DNA from: Oxalobacteraceae bacterium
GTDB taxonomy: Bacteria; Pseudomonadota; Gammaproteobacteria; Burkholderiales; Burkholderiaceae_D
DNA: 25,566 bases
Direction: 5' to 3'
NCBI GenBank assembly: GCA_003537575.1
Contig: DPRS01000056.1
Coordinates: forward strand, 1-25,566
The notes below the pieces were generated by a model. The model was not told the DNA's origin, ran no database searches, and saw only the letters and a list, made by a program, of their open reading frames with translations. This document shows, one piece after another, positions 1 to 6,972 of this stretch; positions within the stretch are counted from its first letter, which is position 1, and each line of letters opens with the position of its first letter. The translations under genes and the position numbers were made by a program.

Positions 1-56
1 AGAGCACTGCCTTCACACGGCAGGGGTCGCAGGTTCAAACCCTGCACCGCCCACCA
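1..56 (+). tRNA. tRNA-Val (anticodon CAC), 5' end missing
   Basis: The window begins inside this gene. The anticodon stem is CTGCC (7-11) paired with GGCAG (19-23) around the loop TTCACAC, so the anticodon at 14-16 is CAC, which reads GTG valine codons. The T arm is GCAGG-TTCAAAC-CCTGC (29-45). The acceptor 3' strand ACCGCCC is followed by discriminator A and an encoded CCA (54-56). The acceptor 5' strand and most of the D arm lie upstream of the window. Confidence 0.93.
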
Positions 57-107
57 ACGATTACTGCTGTAACGTCCCTACTGCCCCACTCGATTGGGTC
101 AAGAATT

Positions 108-130
108 AGCCTGCTGATGCAGGCTTTTTT
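108..130 (+). terminator. Rho-independent terminator after tRNA-Val
   Basis: A perfect 7-bp stem, AGCCTGC (108-114) with GCAGGCT (119-125), closes a 4-nt loop and is followed directly by a T run (125-130). It lies 52 nt after the tRNA CCA end and ends the tRNA transcript. Confidence 0.85.
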
Positions 131-444
131 CATTTTAAGCTGCCGTGCAGTACTTGTGTCCAATCTGTGGGCCGCCGCGTTCCCGATCATGATTGAATAT
201 TAGGAAACACCCACACCGTTTGTCGCCGATAACTTGACTGGCGGCTTACCTGCCGCTTGTGGCGATTGGCGCAATGGCGACGCAGATTCAATGGCGGCAC
301 GGACCCCCAACAGAGTCCGTATCAGATGCCGGAAATACGACCGCAGGCTTATCCCTCATGCCAGATCTGCCGATGAAGATCGATGGCTGGCTATGCATGC
401 TGCGTTCGTGTTGTACGAACTCAGGTATTTGCAAGGGGCCGTAC
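131..444. other. Stretch without a recognisable gene
   Basis: Between the tRNA terminator and the end of the small lipoprotein gene there is about 310 bp without a convincing gene. Short frames are open on the + strand (234-570) but lack ribosome binding sites and give proteins of no recognisable character. I see no tRNA fragment, direct repeat or integrase that would mark the tRNA as a used attachment site. Confidence 0.5.
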
Positions 445-603
445 TTAGCAGTTGCCCTTTTTGGCTTGACCCGGCGGGCAGAACTTTCCATTACCTGCGC
501 CTTGGGGGCCAGCAGGATCGATGACGACGGAGCCCGATGGGGTGTAAACCGCGCAGCCCGCCATACATGATGCAAGTACAACCAGTGCAATTAGTGTTTT
601 CAT
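445..603 (-). CDS. Small secreted lipoprotein, 52 aa
   Basis: This encodes a 52-residue protein of unknown function. The N-terminus (MKTLIALVVLASCMAGC) is a lipoprotein signal peptide with lipobox MAGC, so the mature protein would be acylated on Cys17 and only about 36 residues long. The mature part is Gly/Pro-rich and ends with two cysteines in a FCPPGQAKKGNC tail, a conserved-looking ending of small proteobacterial lipoproteins. The frame is open further upstream to 747, but ATG 603 is preceded by AAGAGGT at 8-nt spacing and begins the signal peptide, so I chose it. It stands alone, transcribed away from the LysR gene. Family assignment is not possible from sequence alone. Confidence 0.75.
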   Translation of the reverse strand: MKTLIALVVLASCMAGCAVYTPSGSVVIDPAGPQGAGNGKFCPPGQAKKGNC

Positions 604-841
604 ACGTACGACCTCTTGTGATGTGGTGCGACTCAGTTTATCAGGGTGAGGCTTAATTGTGTATTCATTGGGAAACATAAGAATTCCAGAAAGACGGACA
701 CCGTTGGCGTCGATCATTTTCACGCCCAGTGCAGGAAAATATTGCAATTAAGGCAGTAATCCGCCCAGCCTGAGAACTTCAACGCCCGCTAACGAGATAA
801 TTGCTGAATGCTAGGAATTGGCCCAGACTGTCTTCGCGCTC

Positions 842-1750
842 CTATGCCTTCAGCTTTTCTTTATCAAAAGACTCACGCAAGTAATCGATAAACAGGCGGA
901 CACGCGCCGGGACGTACCGGCGCGACGGCCTCACGGCAAAAAGACCGGATGAGGGCGGGCTATACGCTGCCATGACTTGCCGCAGCTGTCCATCCTTCAG
1001 GGCGTCCTCGATCACAAAACGCGGTAACAAGGTGATGCCCATTCCACCGATGGCGCATGCCTTTAAGGCTTCGGCATTATTCGCCGATAGTGAATTTTTG
1101 ATCTGGGCCGCTTCAGCAGCGTCGCCAAAAAGAAAACCCCATTCCTCGCGCAAGCTCAGCAGGCTGTAATGCAGGCAGCGGTGCTGCTTGAGCTCCTCGG
1201 GGGTGTTCGGCTCGCCATTCTTTTTCAAATAGCCTGGAGCAGCGCAAAAAACGCGGTCGATTGAGCCAATGCGCACGGCGACCAATGACGAATCGGGCAA
1301 GGATGTGCCAATGCGAATGGCGATATCGATGGCTTCGCTATGGAGATCGGTGTAGCGGTCCTCGAGGAGCAGCTGCATTTTGAGAGCCGGATGCCGTCGC
1401 ATAAACTCCGGGAGCACCGGCGCTACCTGCTCGACTCCGAAACTTAAGGGCGCTGCCACCCGCATGATTCCCGTGGCGGCCTCTCGTCCGATACGGACCC
1501 GCTCCTCTGCTTCGCCAAGCAACTGAATGATATTCACGGCATCTTCGTAGAAGCGCCGCCCGGCCTCCGTGATGTCGATCCGTCGTGTCGTCCGATTAAT
1601 CAGCTGGCTGCCCAAAGCCTGCTCCAGGGCGGCAATGCGCCGGCTGATCGCGGCCGTACTTGCATTCAGCTGTTCTGCACCGCGAACGAAGCTGCCAGAT
1701 TCGACAACGGCGATGAAGCTACGCAGGGCGATGAGATCGTATTGTTCCAT
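842..1750 (-). CDS. LysR-family transcriptional regulator
   Basis: A 302-residue LysR-type regulator of normal family length. Residues 1-65 form the winged helix-turn-helix, including the characteristic SFVRGAEQLNASTAAISRRI segment and the LINRTTRRIDITEAG wing. Residues about 90-295 form the periplasmic-binding-protein-like effector domain. It is transcribed divergently from the pirin gene with only 90 bp between the starts, the usual arrangement when a LysR protein controls its neighbour. The intergenic DNA contains an AT-rich stretch with the 8-bp palindrome GTTTAAAC, a candidate operator. The effector is unknown; by analogy with other LysR-pirin pairs it may respond to aromatic or quinone stress (inference). 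Confidence 0.93.
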   Translation of the reverse strand: MEQYDLIALRSFIAVVESGSFVRGAEQLNASTAAISRRIAALEQALGSQLINRTTRRIDITEAGRRFYEDAVNIIQLLGEAEERVRIGREAATGIMRVAAPLSFGVEQVAPVLPEFMRRHPALKMQLLLEDRYTDLHSEAIDIAIRIGTSLPDSSLVAVRIGSIDRVFCAAPGYLKKNGEPNTPEELKQHRCLHYSLLSLREEWGFLFGDAAEAAQIKNSLSANNAEALKACAIGGMGITLLPRFVIEDALKDGQLRQVMAAYSPPSSGLFAVRPSRRYVPARVRLFIDYLRESFDKEKLKA

Positions 1751-1840
1751 TTTGCGTAATTATGTTTCACGACGTGGCTGCTTTATTACGGAAGTTTAAA
1801 CATTTATTCTTGCTCCATCAACTCACTGGAGCACTAAAAA

Positions 1841-2590
1841 ATGGCCTTGCAATACCGACAAATCGACGCCGCATCTTTGCATTACCTGCCTGCGAGCGCC
1901 CAGCATCCGGCAGATACGTTTTTCCATTTTTCATTCGCCAATTACTGCAATCCGGAGAACGTCAACTTCGGCGTGCTGCGTGTCCTCAATGACGATGATG
2001 TGCTGCCGCATAGCGGCTTTGACAAGCATCCTCACCGCAACATGGAAATTGTCAGTTATGTTGTCAGTGGCAAGTTGACCCACTGGGATAGCGCGACCGA
2101 TGTCGAAGACGTCCTGCAGCGCGGCCATGTCCAGACGGTTACTGCTGGCGCCGGGGTATGGCATTCGGAGATGAACAATTATGACGAGCATTGCCGTTTC
2201 CTGCAGATCTGGATACTCCCGCCAGCCAGCGGCCTGCCAGTCCGTTACGAGAACCATAAATTCGATGCGGCGGATCGCCTGAATAAGTTGCTGCACATCG
2301 TCGGCAATCCGACCAGCCAGAATGAGGCGCCTCTGTATCTCAATCAGGACATCAATTTCTACGTGTCGGAATTGACGGATCTGGAAGCCCGGGTTTCCTT
2401 CTCTCTTAAAGCCGGCCGGCAAGCCTATATCAACAATTTTGAAGGCGCGGTGGACATCGACGGTGTCGCCACGCTGGAAGAGCGTGATGCACTGGAAATC
2501 GTCGGACCGGCAGAGATGACGTTTGCCCTGGCGGCTGAAGAAGCCCATTTCATCATCATCGAAATGGAAGCGACGGAACCGCAGCAGTGA
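1841..2590 (+). CDS. Pirin-family bicupin protein
   Basis: A 249-residue pirin-like protein built of two cupin barrels. The N-terminal barrel (about 25-125) carries the metal site expected from the YhhW/pirin family: His63 and His65 in the KHPHRNMEI segment, and His108 and Glu110 in GAGVWHSEMN. The C-terminal barrel (about 140-240) is degenerate, as usual. Some pirins (YhhW) are quercetin 2,3-dioxygenases and others are redox-sensing cofactors; the substrate here is unknown. The ATG is preceded by TGGAG at about 9 nt. The gene is divergent from the LysR regulator and is the most likely target of it. Confidence 0.92.
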   Translation: MALQYRQIDAASLHYLPASAQHPADTFFHFSFANYCNPENVNFGVLRVLNDDDVLPHSGFDKHPHRNMEIVSYVVSGKLTHWDSATDVEDVLQRGHVQTVTAGAGVWHSEMNNYDEHCRFLQIWILPPASGLPVRYENHKFDAADRLNKLLHIVGNPTSQNEAPLYLNQDINFYVSELTDLEARVSFSLKAGRQAYINNFEGAVDIDGVATLEERDALEIVGPAEMTFALAAEEAHFIIIEMEATEPQQ

Positions 2591-2842
2591 GTTTTTGAAA
2601 ACGCAAATGGCAGCGCTTTGCCACATTTCCCTGTCGCCGGATTCGTGTGTGCGGCAAACAGAATCGATTTATGTCTGCTGGGGGCTTCATCTCTTCTGGT
2701 GGTAAAGCTCATTCCCGATTTTGCCTCCATTGCCAGGCATTGGCAGGGACACTCAATACGCGGCCTGCAGTTTTTATTGTGTTCGATGGCCTGGGTGCTG
2801 CCCTCTGGGCCGTTTCGAGCCGGTCGGTTTCTGCCACCTGAG
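2591..2842. other. Convergent intergenic region, no gene seen
   Basis: This 252-bp gap lies between the convergent pirin and cupredoxin genes. It contains short inverted repeats (for example TGCCA/TGGCA near 2730-2745, and TGGCA/TGCCA near 2607-2623), but none is followed by a T run. I see no credible gene or clear intrinsic terminator. Confidence 0.5.
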
Positions 2843-3202
2843 TCACTTCACCACAAGGCTCGCCTTCATGGTGGGGTGCAGCGTGCACATGTAGGAAAAT
2901 GTGCCTTTCTTGACTGCCTTGTACTTCCAGGAGCCATCAGGCGCAATTTCCTTCGATTGGAAACTGCGATCGCTGGCAACTGCGTTATGCGGAAACGGGT
3001 CCTTGTTGCGCCATATAACGGTGTCGCCGGGATTGACTTCAAGTACCTGCGGAGTAAATTGCATGGCCTCGATCACGACGGTGTGCGTTTTGGGTTCGGC
3101 AAACGCATTGGGCCCGACCCCGGCGCTGAACAAGACCATGGCCAACAGCAAGGCCCACCCGCCGGGGCGGACCTTTTTCGCTAGTGATAGAAAGGCATCC
3201 AT
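2843..3202 (-). CDS. Secreted amicyanin-like cupredoxin (type 1 copper)
   Basis: A 119-residue protein with a basic n-region and hydrophobic segment (about 12-29) ending near AFA-E, so it is exported to the periplasm. The remaining ~85 residues are a single plastocyanin/amicyanin-type fold with all four type 1 copper ligands: His72 (DPFPHN), Cys106, His109 and Met112 (CTLHPTM, the short C-x2-H-x2-M loop of amicyanin). It should be a small electron carrier or copper-binding protein. The frame is open to 3259, but ATG 3202 is chosen because upstream codons overlap the preceding gene and do not fit a signal peptide. It starts 7 nt after the stop of the DUF4142 gene, so the two are co-transcribed, probably from the ECF-like promoter at 3776-3805. 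Confidence 0.9.
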   Translation of the reverse strand: MDAFLSLAKKVRPGGWALLLAMVLFSAGVGPNAFAEPKTHTVVIEAMQFTPQVLEVNPGDTVIWRNKDPFPHNAVASDRSFQSKEIAPDGSWKYKAVKKGTFSYMCTLHPTMKASLVVK

Positions 3203-3209
3203 TTTTTTC

Positions 3210-3734
3210 TTACTTGAATGAAGCCTGCAATTGCTTGGCATGCTCCAGGTGCGCGACAAAAGCCGGGCGCACTTTCACCAGCAAGGCTTTTAACTCTTCA
3301 TTTTTTGCGTTGGGTATCAGGGTCTTGTCGAGCGCATCGATGACCGTCTGATGGTAGCTGACTTCATTGTCGACATACGCCTTGTCGAACTCTTTACCCT
3401 TGAGTCCATCAAGTTTTGCCATGGTATCGGCGCCACCTTGCTTGAGACTCTTGCTGGTGTCGTTTTCTTCCGGCGTGACTTTCAGCTTCTTGACCAGGGC
3501 AACAGCCTGCTTGTTGACGCCGGTATGGTCGGTGATCATGAGCTGGGCGAATTCTTTGACTTCCTTGTTCTTCGTCTTGGCCTTGGCTTGTTTGCCAGCA
3601 TCGATATCTACTGAATTGGCGGCGACGACGATTGCAGCAATTTGCGCATCGTTCGGTCCGGCCGACTGGGCAAAGGAAGCGGTGCTCAGCATGGCCAATA
3701 AGCTTGCGGCCATAAAACTAATTATATTTTTCAT
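3210..3734 (-). CDS. DUF4142-family periplasmic protein
   Basis: A 174-residue exported protein. Residues 1-22 are a signal peptide ending AFA/SFA-Q. The rest is the helical, ferritin-like-looking DUF4142 domain with the typical pattern: an Asp-rich start, AKTKNKEVKEFAQLMITDH, and a C-terminal HxxHAKQL helix. No catalytic function is established for the family; members are often induced by stationary-phase, oxidative or envelope stress. The start is supported by AAGGAG at 6 nt. It is first in a two-gene operon with the cupredoxin, and an ECF-type promoter ends about 35 nt upstream, which supports a stress-response role (inference). Confidence 0.9.
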   Translation of the reverse strand: MKNIISFMAASLLAMLSTASFAQSAGPNDAQIAAIVVAANSVDIDAGKQAKAKTKNKEVKEFAQLMITDHTGVNKQAVALVKKLKVTPEENDTSKSLKQGGADTMAKLDGLKGKEFDKAYVDNEVSYHQTVIDALDKTLIPNAKNEELKALLVKVRPAFVAHLEHAKQLQASFK

Positions 3735-3775
3735 TTTAATCTCCTTGAGGATGGGTAAAGGGAAGTTGCTGCAAC

Positions 3776-3805
3776 ATTAGATGATGTAATTCTTTGTTAC
3801 GTTCC
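3776..3805 (-). promoter_or_regulatory. ECF-sigma-like promoter of the DUF4142-cupredoxin operon
   Basis: Read on the minus strand, -35 GGAACGT (3805-3799) and -10 TCTAAT (3781-3776) are separated by exactly 17 nt. The predicted transcript start is near 3769, giving a leader of about 35 nt with AAGGAG before ATG 3734. The same -35, -10 and spacing occur upstream of folE. The motif resembles RpoE/ECF promoters (GGAAC / TCTRA) rather than sigma70. Confidence 0.6.
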
Positions 3806-3847
3806 CGGAATAATAGGTGGAAGCTTTTTCTGCATGGTCTGGCCGTT

Positions 3848-4450
3848 CTAATTTTTTGCCAGTGCCAGGAATTCGCTCCGAAGTCCCAGGCTGTTTCGCA
3901 TTTCTCCAAGCAATGCGGATGTGACGGTTTCTTCGCCAGTGGCCTGGATGCCACGGCTTTCCATGCACATGTGGCGGCAGCGGATGACCACGCCGACTGA
4001 TAGCGGGGCGACATGCGTCATCAATGCTTCGGCCACTTGCATTGTCAAACGCTCCTGAACCTGCAGACGTCTGGAAAAGCATTCGACCAGTCGGGTCAGT
4101 TTGGACAGGCCGATGATCTTGCCGTTGGGCGTGTAGCCAATCGTTGCCGTGCCGAAGAATGGCGCAAGGTGATGTTCGCAATGGCTATACACCGGGATAT
4201 TGCGGACGACGATCAACTCGTTATATTGCTCGGCCCCGTCTTCGAATGCCTTCAGAATTTCGGCGGGATTCTGCTGGTATCCCGAGGTCCAGTGCTTCCA
4301 GGCTTTTTCAACGCGTTTGGGTGTTTCGGCCAAGCCCTGGCGATTCGGGTCTTCGCCGAGATGGGCTAGCAAGCGGCGCCAGTCATGCTCGCCAAACCCC
4401 TCTCTTTCGGTTTCGGAGGAAGTCCATCGTTGATGCTCGTGTAAATCCAT
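3848..4450 (-). CDS. folE: GTP cyclohydrolase I (type I)
   Basis: The 200-residue protein converts GTP to 7,8-dihydroneopterin triphosphate, the first step of tetrahydrofolate (and pterin) synthesis, in the cytoplasm. The zinc ligands Cys91 and His94 (SHCEHH) and Cys162 (RHMCMESRG), and the catalytic His93, are all present, spaced as in E. coli FolE (Cys110, His112, His113, Cys181). Other family blocks are GEDPNRQGLAETPKRV (about 32-47), GKIIGLSKLTRLVE (110-123) and QERLTMQVA (132-140). It is slightly shorter than the E. coli enzyme at the N-terminus. The gene stands alone and its only visible promoter is ECF-like (4552-4581), unusual for a housekeeping folate gene; it may be a stress-regulated copy. 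Confidence 0.96.
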   Translation of the reverse strand: MDLHEHQRWTSSETEREGFGEHDWRRLLAHLGEDPNRQGLAETPKRVEKAWKHWTSGYQQNPAEILKAFEDGAEQYNELIVVRNIPVYSHCEHHLAPFFGTATIGYTPNGKIIGLSKLTRLVECFSRRLQVQERLTMQVAEALMTHVAPLSVGVVIRCRHMCMESRGIQATGEETVTSALLGEMRNSLGLRSEFLALAKN

Positions 4451-4551
4451 AATGTATTCAAGCCTTTACCAGGTTGCCGGTCGTGTGAAATGGCCGGGAA
4501 AAGTATCTTCAAGCAGCGTTTTCAAACACACAGTAGTTCTCTTCTTGCAAT

Positions 4552-4581
4552 ATTAGATGGAGCAACTGTTCGGGACGTTCC
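4552..4581 (-). promoter_or_regulatory. ECF-sigma-like promoter of folE
   Basis: On the minus strand, -35 GGAACGT (4581-4575) and -10 TCTAAT (4557-4552) are separated by 17 nt, identical in both hexamers and spacing to the promoter before the DUF4142 gene. The predicted start near 4545 gives a leader of about 95 nt to ATG 4450. A plus-strand copy facing the patatin gene begins only 13 bp away. Confidence 0.6.
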
Positions 4582-4593
4582 CCCTCTTTCCCA

Positions 4594-4623
4594 GGAACGC
4601 CTCGCTCTTTCGGCCCATCCAAT
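4594..4623 (+). promoter_or_regulatory. ECF-sigma-like promoter of the patatin gene
   Basis: On the plus strand, -35 GGAACGC (4594-4600) and -10 TCCAAT (4618-4623) are 17 nt apart, differing by one base in each element from the two minus-strand ECF-like promoters nearby. The start would be near 4630, giving a leader of about 70 nt to ATG 4700. The folE and patatin genes would thus be divergently transcribed by the same sigma factor. Confidence 0.5.
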
Positions 4624-4699
4624 GGAAGTCTTGTGTCGCCTGGCTTCGGCTGTGCACTGAAAGCCAAGGTTTGTCTCACTGAATGAAGAGTGCTAATCC

Positions 4700-5908
4700 A
4701 TGGTTCAGTCAAATAAGAAGCGTGTTCGGCCAGGCAAGCGTTTGACCCGGCCCGCGCAGGTCACGGCCCTGCCAGGACAAGTGGTGCTGGCGCTGCAGGG
4801 CGGCGGCGCACTGGGGGCCTACCAGGCTGGTGTCTATGAAGCATTGCATGAAGCAGGGATAGAGCCTGACTGGGTGATTGGAACCTCGATCGGCGCGATC
4901 AATGCTGCGCTCATTGCGGGAAACAAGCTGGAAGATCGCCTGCTTCACTTGCGCGCATTCTGGAAAAATATCGAACAGAATGTCGGTGAAGCATTGCCGG
5001 CTTTGAATCCGTTTCTGGCAAGCGCAATGATGAAGTGGATGACGATAACAAGGGGCATTCCCTCATTTTTTTCGCCGAATCCGCTTCTCTTGCTGGGACA
5101 GTATGCGCCGGTCGGCGCCGAGAATGCCGCCTATTATTCGACATCTCCCTTGCGCGCCACCCTGGATCACCTGGTAGACTTCGAATACATCAATAGCCGG
5201 CGCATGCGGATTTCACTTGGCGCAGTAAAAATCTGCAGCGGCGAGATGATTTATTTCGATAGCCGCAAAGATACTTTGTCGATCGAGCACGTGATGGCTT
5301 CCGGCGCCTTCCCGCCCGCATTTCCAGCCGTTTGCGTGAATGGCGATTTCTACTGGGACGGCGGCATCTATTCCAATACGCCGCTGGAAGCAGTGCTGGA
5401 TGACAGCCCCCGCCGCGATTCCCTGATCTTTACCGTGGATGTGTGGAACCCGGACGGCGCCAAGCCGCAGTCTCTTTGGGAAGTGTTTGGCAGGGAAAAA
5501 GATATTCAATATGCGAGCCGCGCCACCAGTCATATTGCCAGGCAAAAGCAGATTCACCATCTTCGCCACGTGATCCTCGAACTGACGAAGGCGATACCGG
5601 TAAAAACGCGGGAAACGCCAGAAATGAAAGAACTTGCTTCGTGGGGATGCAAGACAAGAATGCATGTGGTGCGGCTGGTCGCCTCCAGTTTTCCCGGCGA
5701 GGATCAGATGAAGGATATCGACTTCGCGCCATCCCACATTCATAACCGCTGGCAGGCTGGCTACGCGGACACCCGTCGCATGCTGGAGCTGGCGCCATGG
5801 ACATACCCTGTGGATCCGATTGAAGGTTTGATCATCCATGACGCGCCGCCCGGCGCTGCCCCGCCCGTGGCGGAAGGCGTCGACGGATTTGCAGGGGGAA
5901 CCCGGTAA
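4700..5908 (+). CDS. Patatin-like phospholipase with DUF3734-type C-terminus
   Basis: A 402-residue serine lipid hydrolase. The oxyanion-hole motif GGGALGAY (34-41), the nucleophile elbow GTSIG with Ser63, and the DGG motif with Asp220 complete the patatin Ser-Asp dyad. The conserved SGAFPPAFPAV segment (201-211) precedes the Asp. After about residue 250 the sequence continues for some 150 residues with a region typical of proteobacterial patatins carrying DUF3734, not found in plant patatin. There is no signal peptide, so it is cytoplasmic or membrane-associated. It probably releases fatty acids from phospholipids or storage lipids; relatives have been linked to polyhydroxybutyrate metabolism. 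An ECF-like promoter lies upstream. It converges on cydB with 59 bp between the stops. Confidence 0.92.
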   Translation: MVQSNKKRVRPGKRLTRPAQVTALPGQVVLALQGGGALGAYQAGVYEALHEAGIEPDWVIGTSIGAINAALIAGNKLEDRLLHLRAFWKNIEQNVGEALPALNPFLASAMMKWMTITRGIPSFFSPNPLLLLGQYAPVGAENAAYYSTSPLRATLDHLVDFEYINSRRMRISLGAVKICSGEMIYFDSRKDTLSIEHVMASGAFPPAFPAVCVNGDFYWDGGIYSNTPLEAVLDDSPRRDSLIFTVDVWNPDGAKPQSLWEVFGREKDIQYASRATSHIARQKQIHHLRHVILELTKAIPVKTRETPEMKELASWGCKTRMHVVRLVASSFPGEDQMKDIDFAPSHIHNRWQAGYADTRRMLELAPWTYPVDPIEGLIIHDAPPGAAPPVAEGVDGFAGGTR

Positions 5909-5967
5909 GATTGTCCGCATCCGTTTCGATGGATATGTTCTGGCCGGTTTGCCGGACAGCCCTTGCG

Positions 5968-6972
5968 CTAGTGGTATCCCATATCCGCGCGGACCTTGCC
6001 GCGGAATACCCAGTAAGACCAGAATACATACAGCAGGATCACCGGTAGCAGGAACATTGTGCCGACCATCAGGAACTGCTGCGACATCGGCGCGGTTGCC
6101 GCATCCCACAAGGTAATCGACGGCGGCGCGACGTAAGGCCAGAGCGAGATGATAAGCCCGGTGTAGGACAGGAAGAACAGGCCCATCGCGCACAGGAAAG
6201 GCTGCACGTCGCGTTGCCGGACCAGGGCGTACCACAGGGTCACGGCAAGCGTGAGGGTGAGGACGGGTACCGGCGCAAAGTACAGCAGATTAGGAAAGCT
6301 GAACCAGCGCTCGGCGATGCGCGGCTCTTCCAGCGGCGTCCAGACGCTGACGATGAAAATGAACGCCAGCAGCCCGAGCAGGAACCAGTGCGCCATTCTC
6401 CGCGCCCATGCTTGCAGCTCGCCTTCGGTTTTCATGATGAGCCAGGTGGCGCCGAGCAGGCTGTAGCCAACCGCCAGGCCGACGCCGGTCAGCAGCGGGA
6501 ACGGCGCAATCCAGTCCCAGCTGGTGCCGGCAAAGGCTCTGCCGTTGACCGGGAAGCCCCGGATGAAATTCCCCAGCACCACGCCTTGCGCCAAGGTGGC
6601 GATCAGCGAGCCCCAGGCGAAAGCGCTGTTCCAGAGGTGCTTGCGGGCGTGCGGCACGTCGCGGAATTCGAAAGCCACGCCGCGAAACAGCAGGCCGAGG
6701 AGCATCAGCAGGATCGGAAAATACACCGCCGGCATGATCACCGCGAACGCCAGCGGGAACACCGCCAGCAAGCCGCCGCCGCCAAGAACCAGCCAGGTTT
6801 CATTGAAGTCCCAGATCGGCGCAACCGATGCCACCATCAGATCGCGGTCCTCGTCATGCCGGCGAAAGAAGAACAGGATACCGACGCCGAGGTCGAAGCC
6901 GTCGAGCAGCACGTACATCAGCACCGCAAGAGAGAGAATGCAGGCCCACAGCGGCACGAGATCAAGCATCAT
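5968..6972 (-). CDS. cydB: Cytochrome bd-type (CIO-like) quinol oxidase subunit II
   Basis: Integral membrane subunit of cytochrome bd oxidase, about 334 residues with eight or more hydrophobic helices. Diagnostic CydB motifs follow the start: VLLDGFDLGVGILF (about 20-33), ApIWDFNETWLVLGGGGLLAVFPLAFA (about 47-73) and GLLFRGVAFEFR. Overall it is like CioB, the cyanide-insensitive branch. The frame is open to 7074, but ATGs at 6972 and 6969 are preceded by GGGAGGA (4 and 7 nt spacing) and begin the first helix, so translation starts there, overlapping the cydA stop by 8-11 bp and implying translational coupling. No small CydX/CydZ frame follows cydB, as expected for CIO-type oxidases. Confidence 0.94.
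   Translation of the reverse strand: MMLDLVPLWACILSLAVLMYVLLDGFDLGVGILFFFRRHDEDRDLMVASVAPIWDFNETWLVLGGGGLLAVFPLAFAVIMPAVYFPILLMLLGLLFRGVAFEFRDVPHARKHLWNSAFAWGSLIATLAQGVVLGNFIRGFPVNGRAFAGTSWDWIAPFPLLTGVGLAVGYSLLGATWLIMKTEGELQAWARRMAHWFLLGLLAFIFIVSVWTPLEEPRIAERWFSFPNLLYFAPVPVLTLTLAVTLWYALVRQRDVQPFLCAMGLFFLSYTGLIISLWPYVAPPSITLWDAATAPMSQQFLMVGTMFLLPVILLYVFWSYWVFRGKVRADMGYH

Noticed and set aside
1..131. tRNA-Val as an integration site of a mobile element
   Set aside because: No integrase gene and no repeated copy of the tRNA 3' end were found in the window.
234..570. Plus-strand frames of about 100 codons after the tRNA
   Set aside because: No Shine-Dalgarno, no recognisable features, and they run opposite the small lipoprotein gene.
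4509..4712. 67-codon minus-strand frame between folE and the patatin gene
   Set aside because: It has no Shine-Dalgarno or family resemblance and lies over the ECF-like promoter elements.
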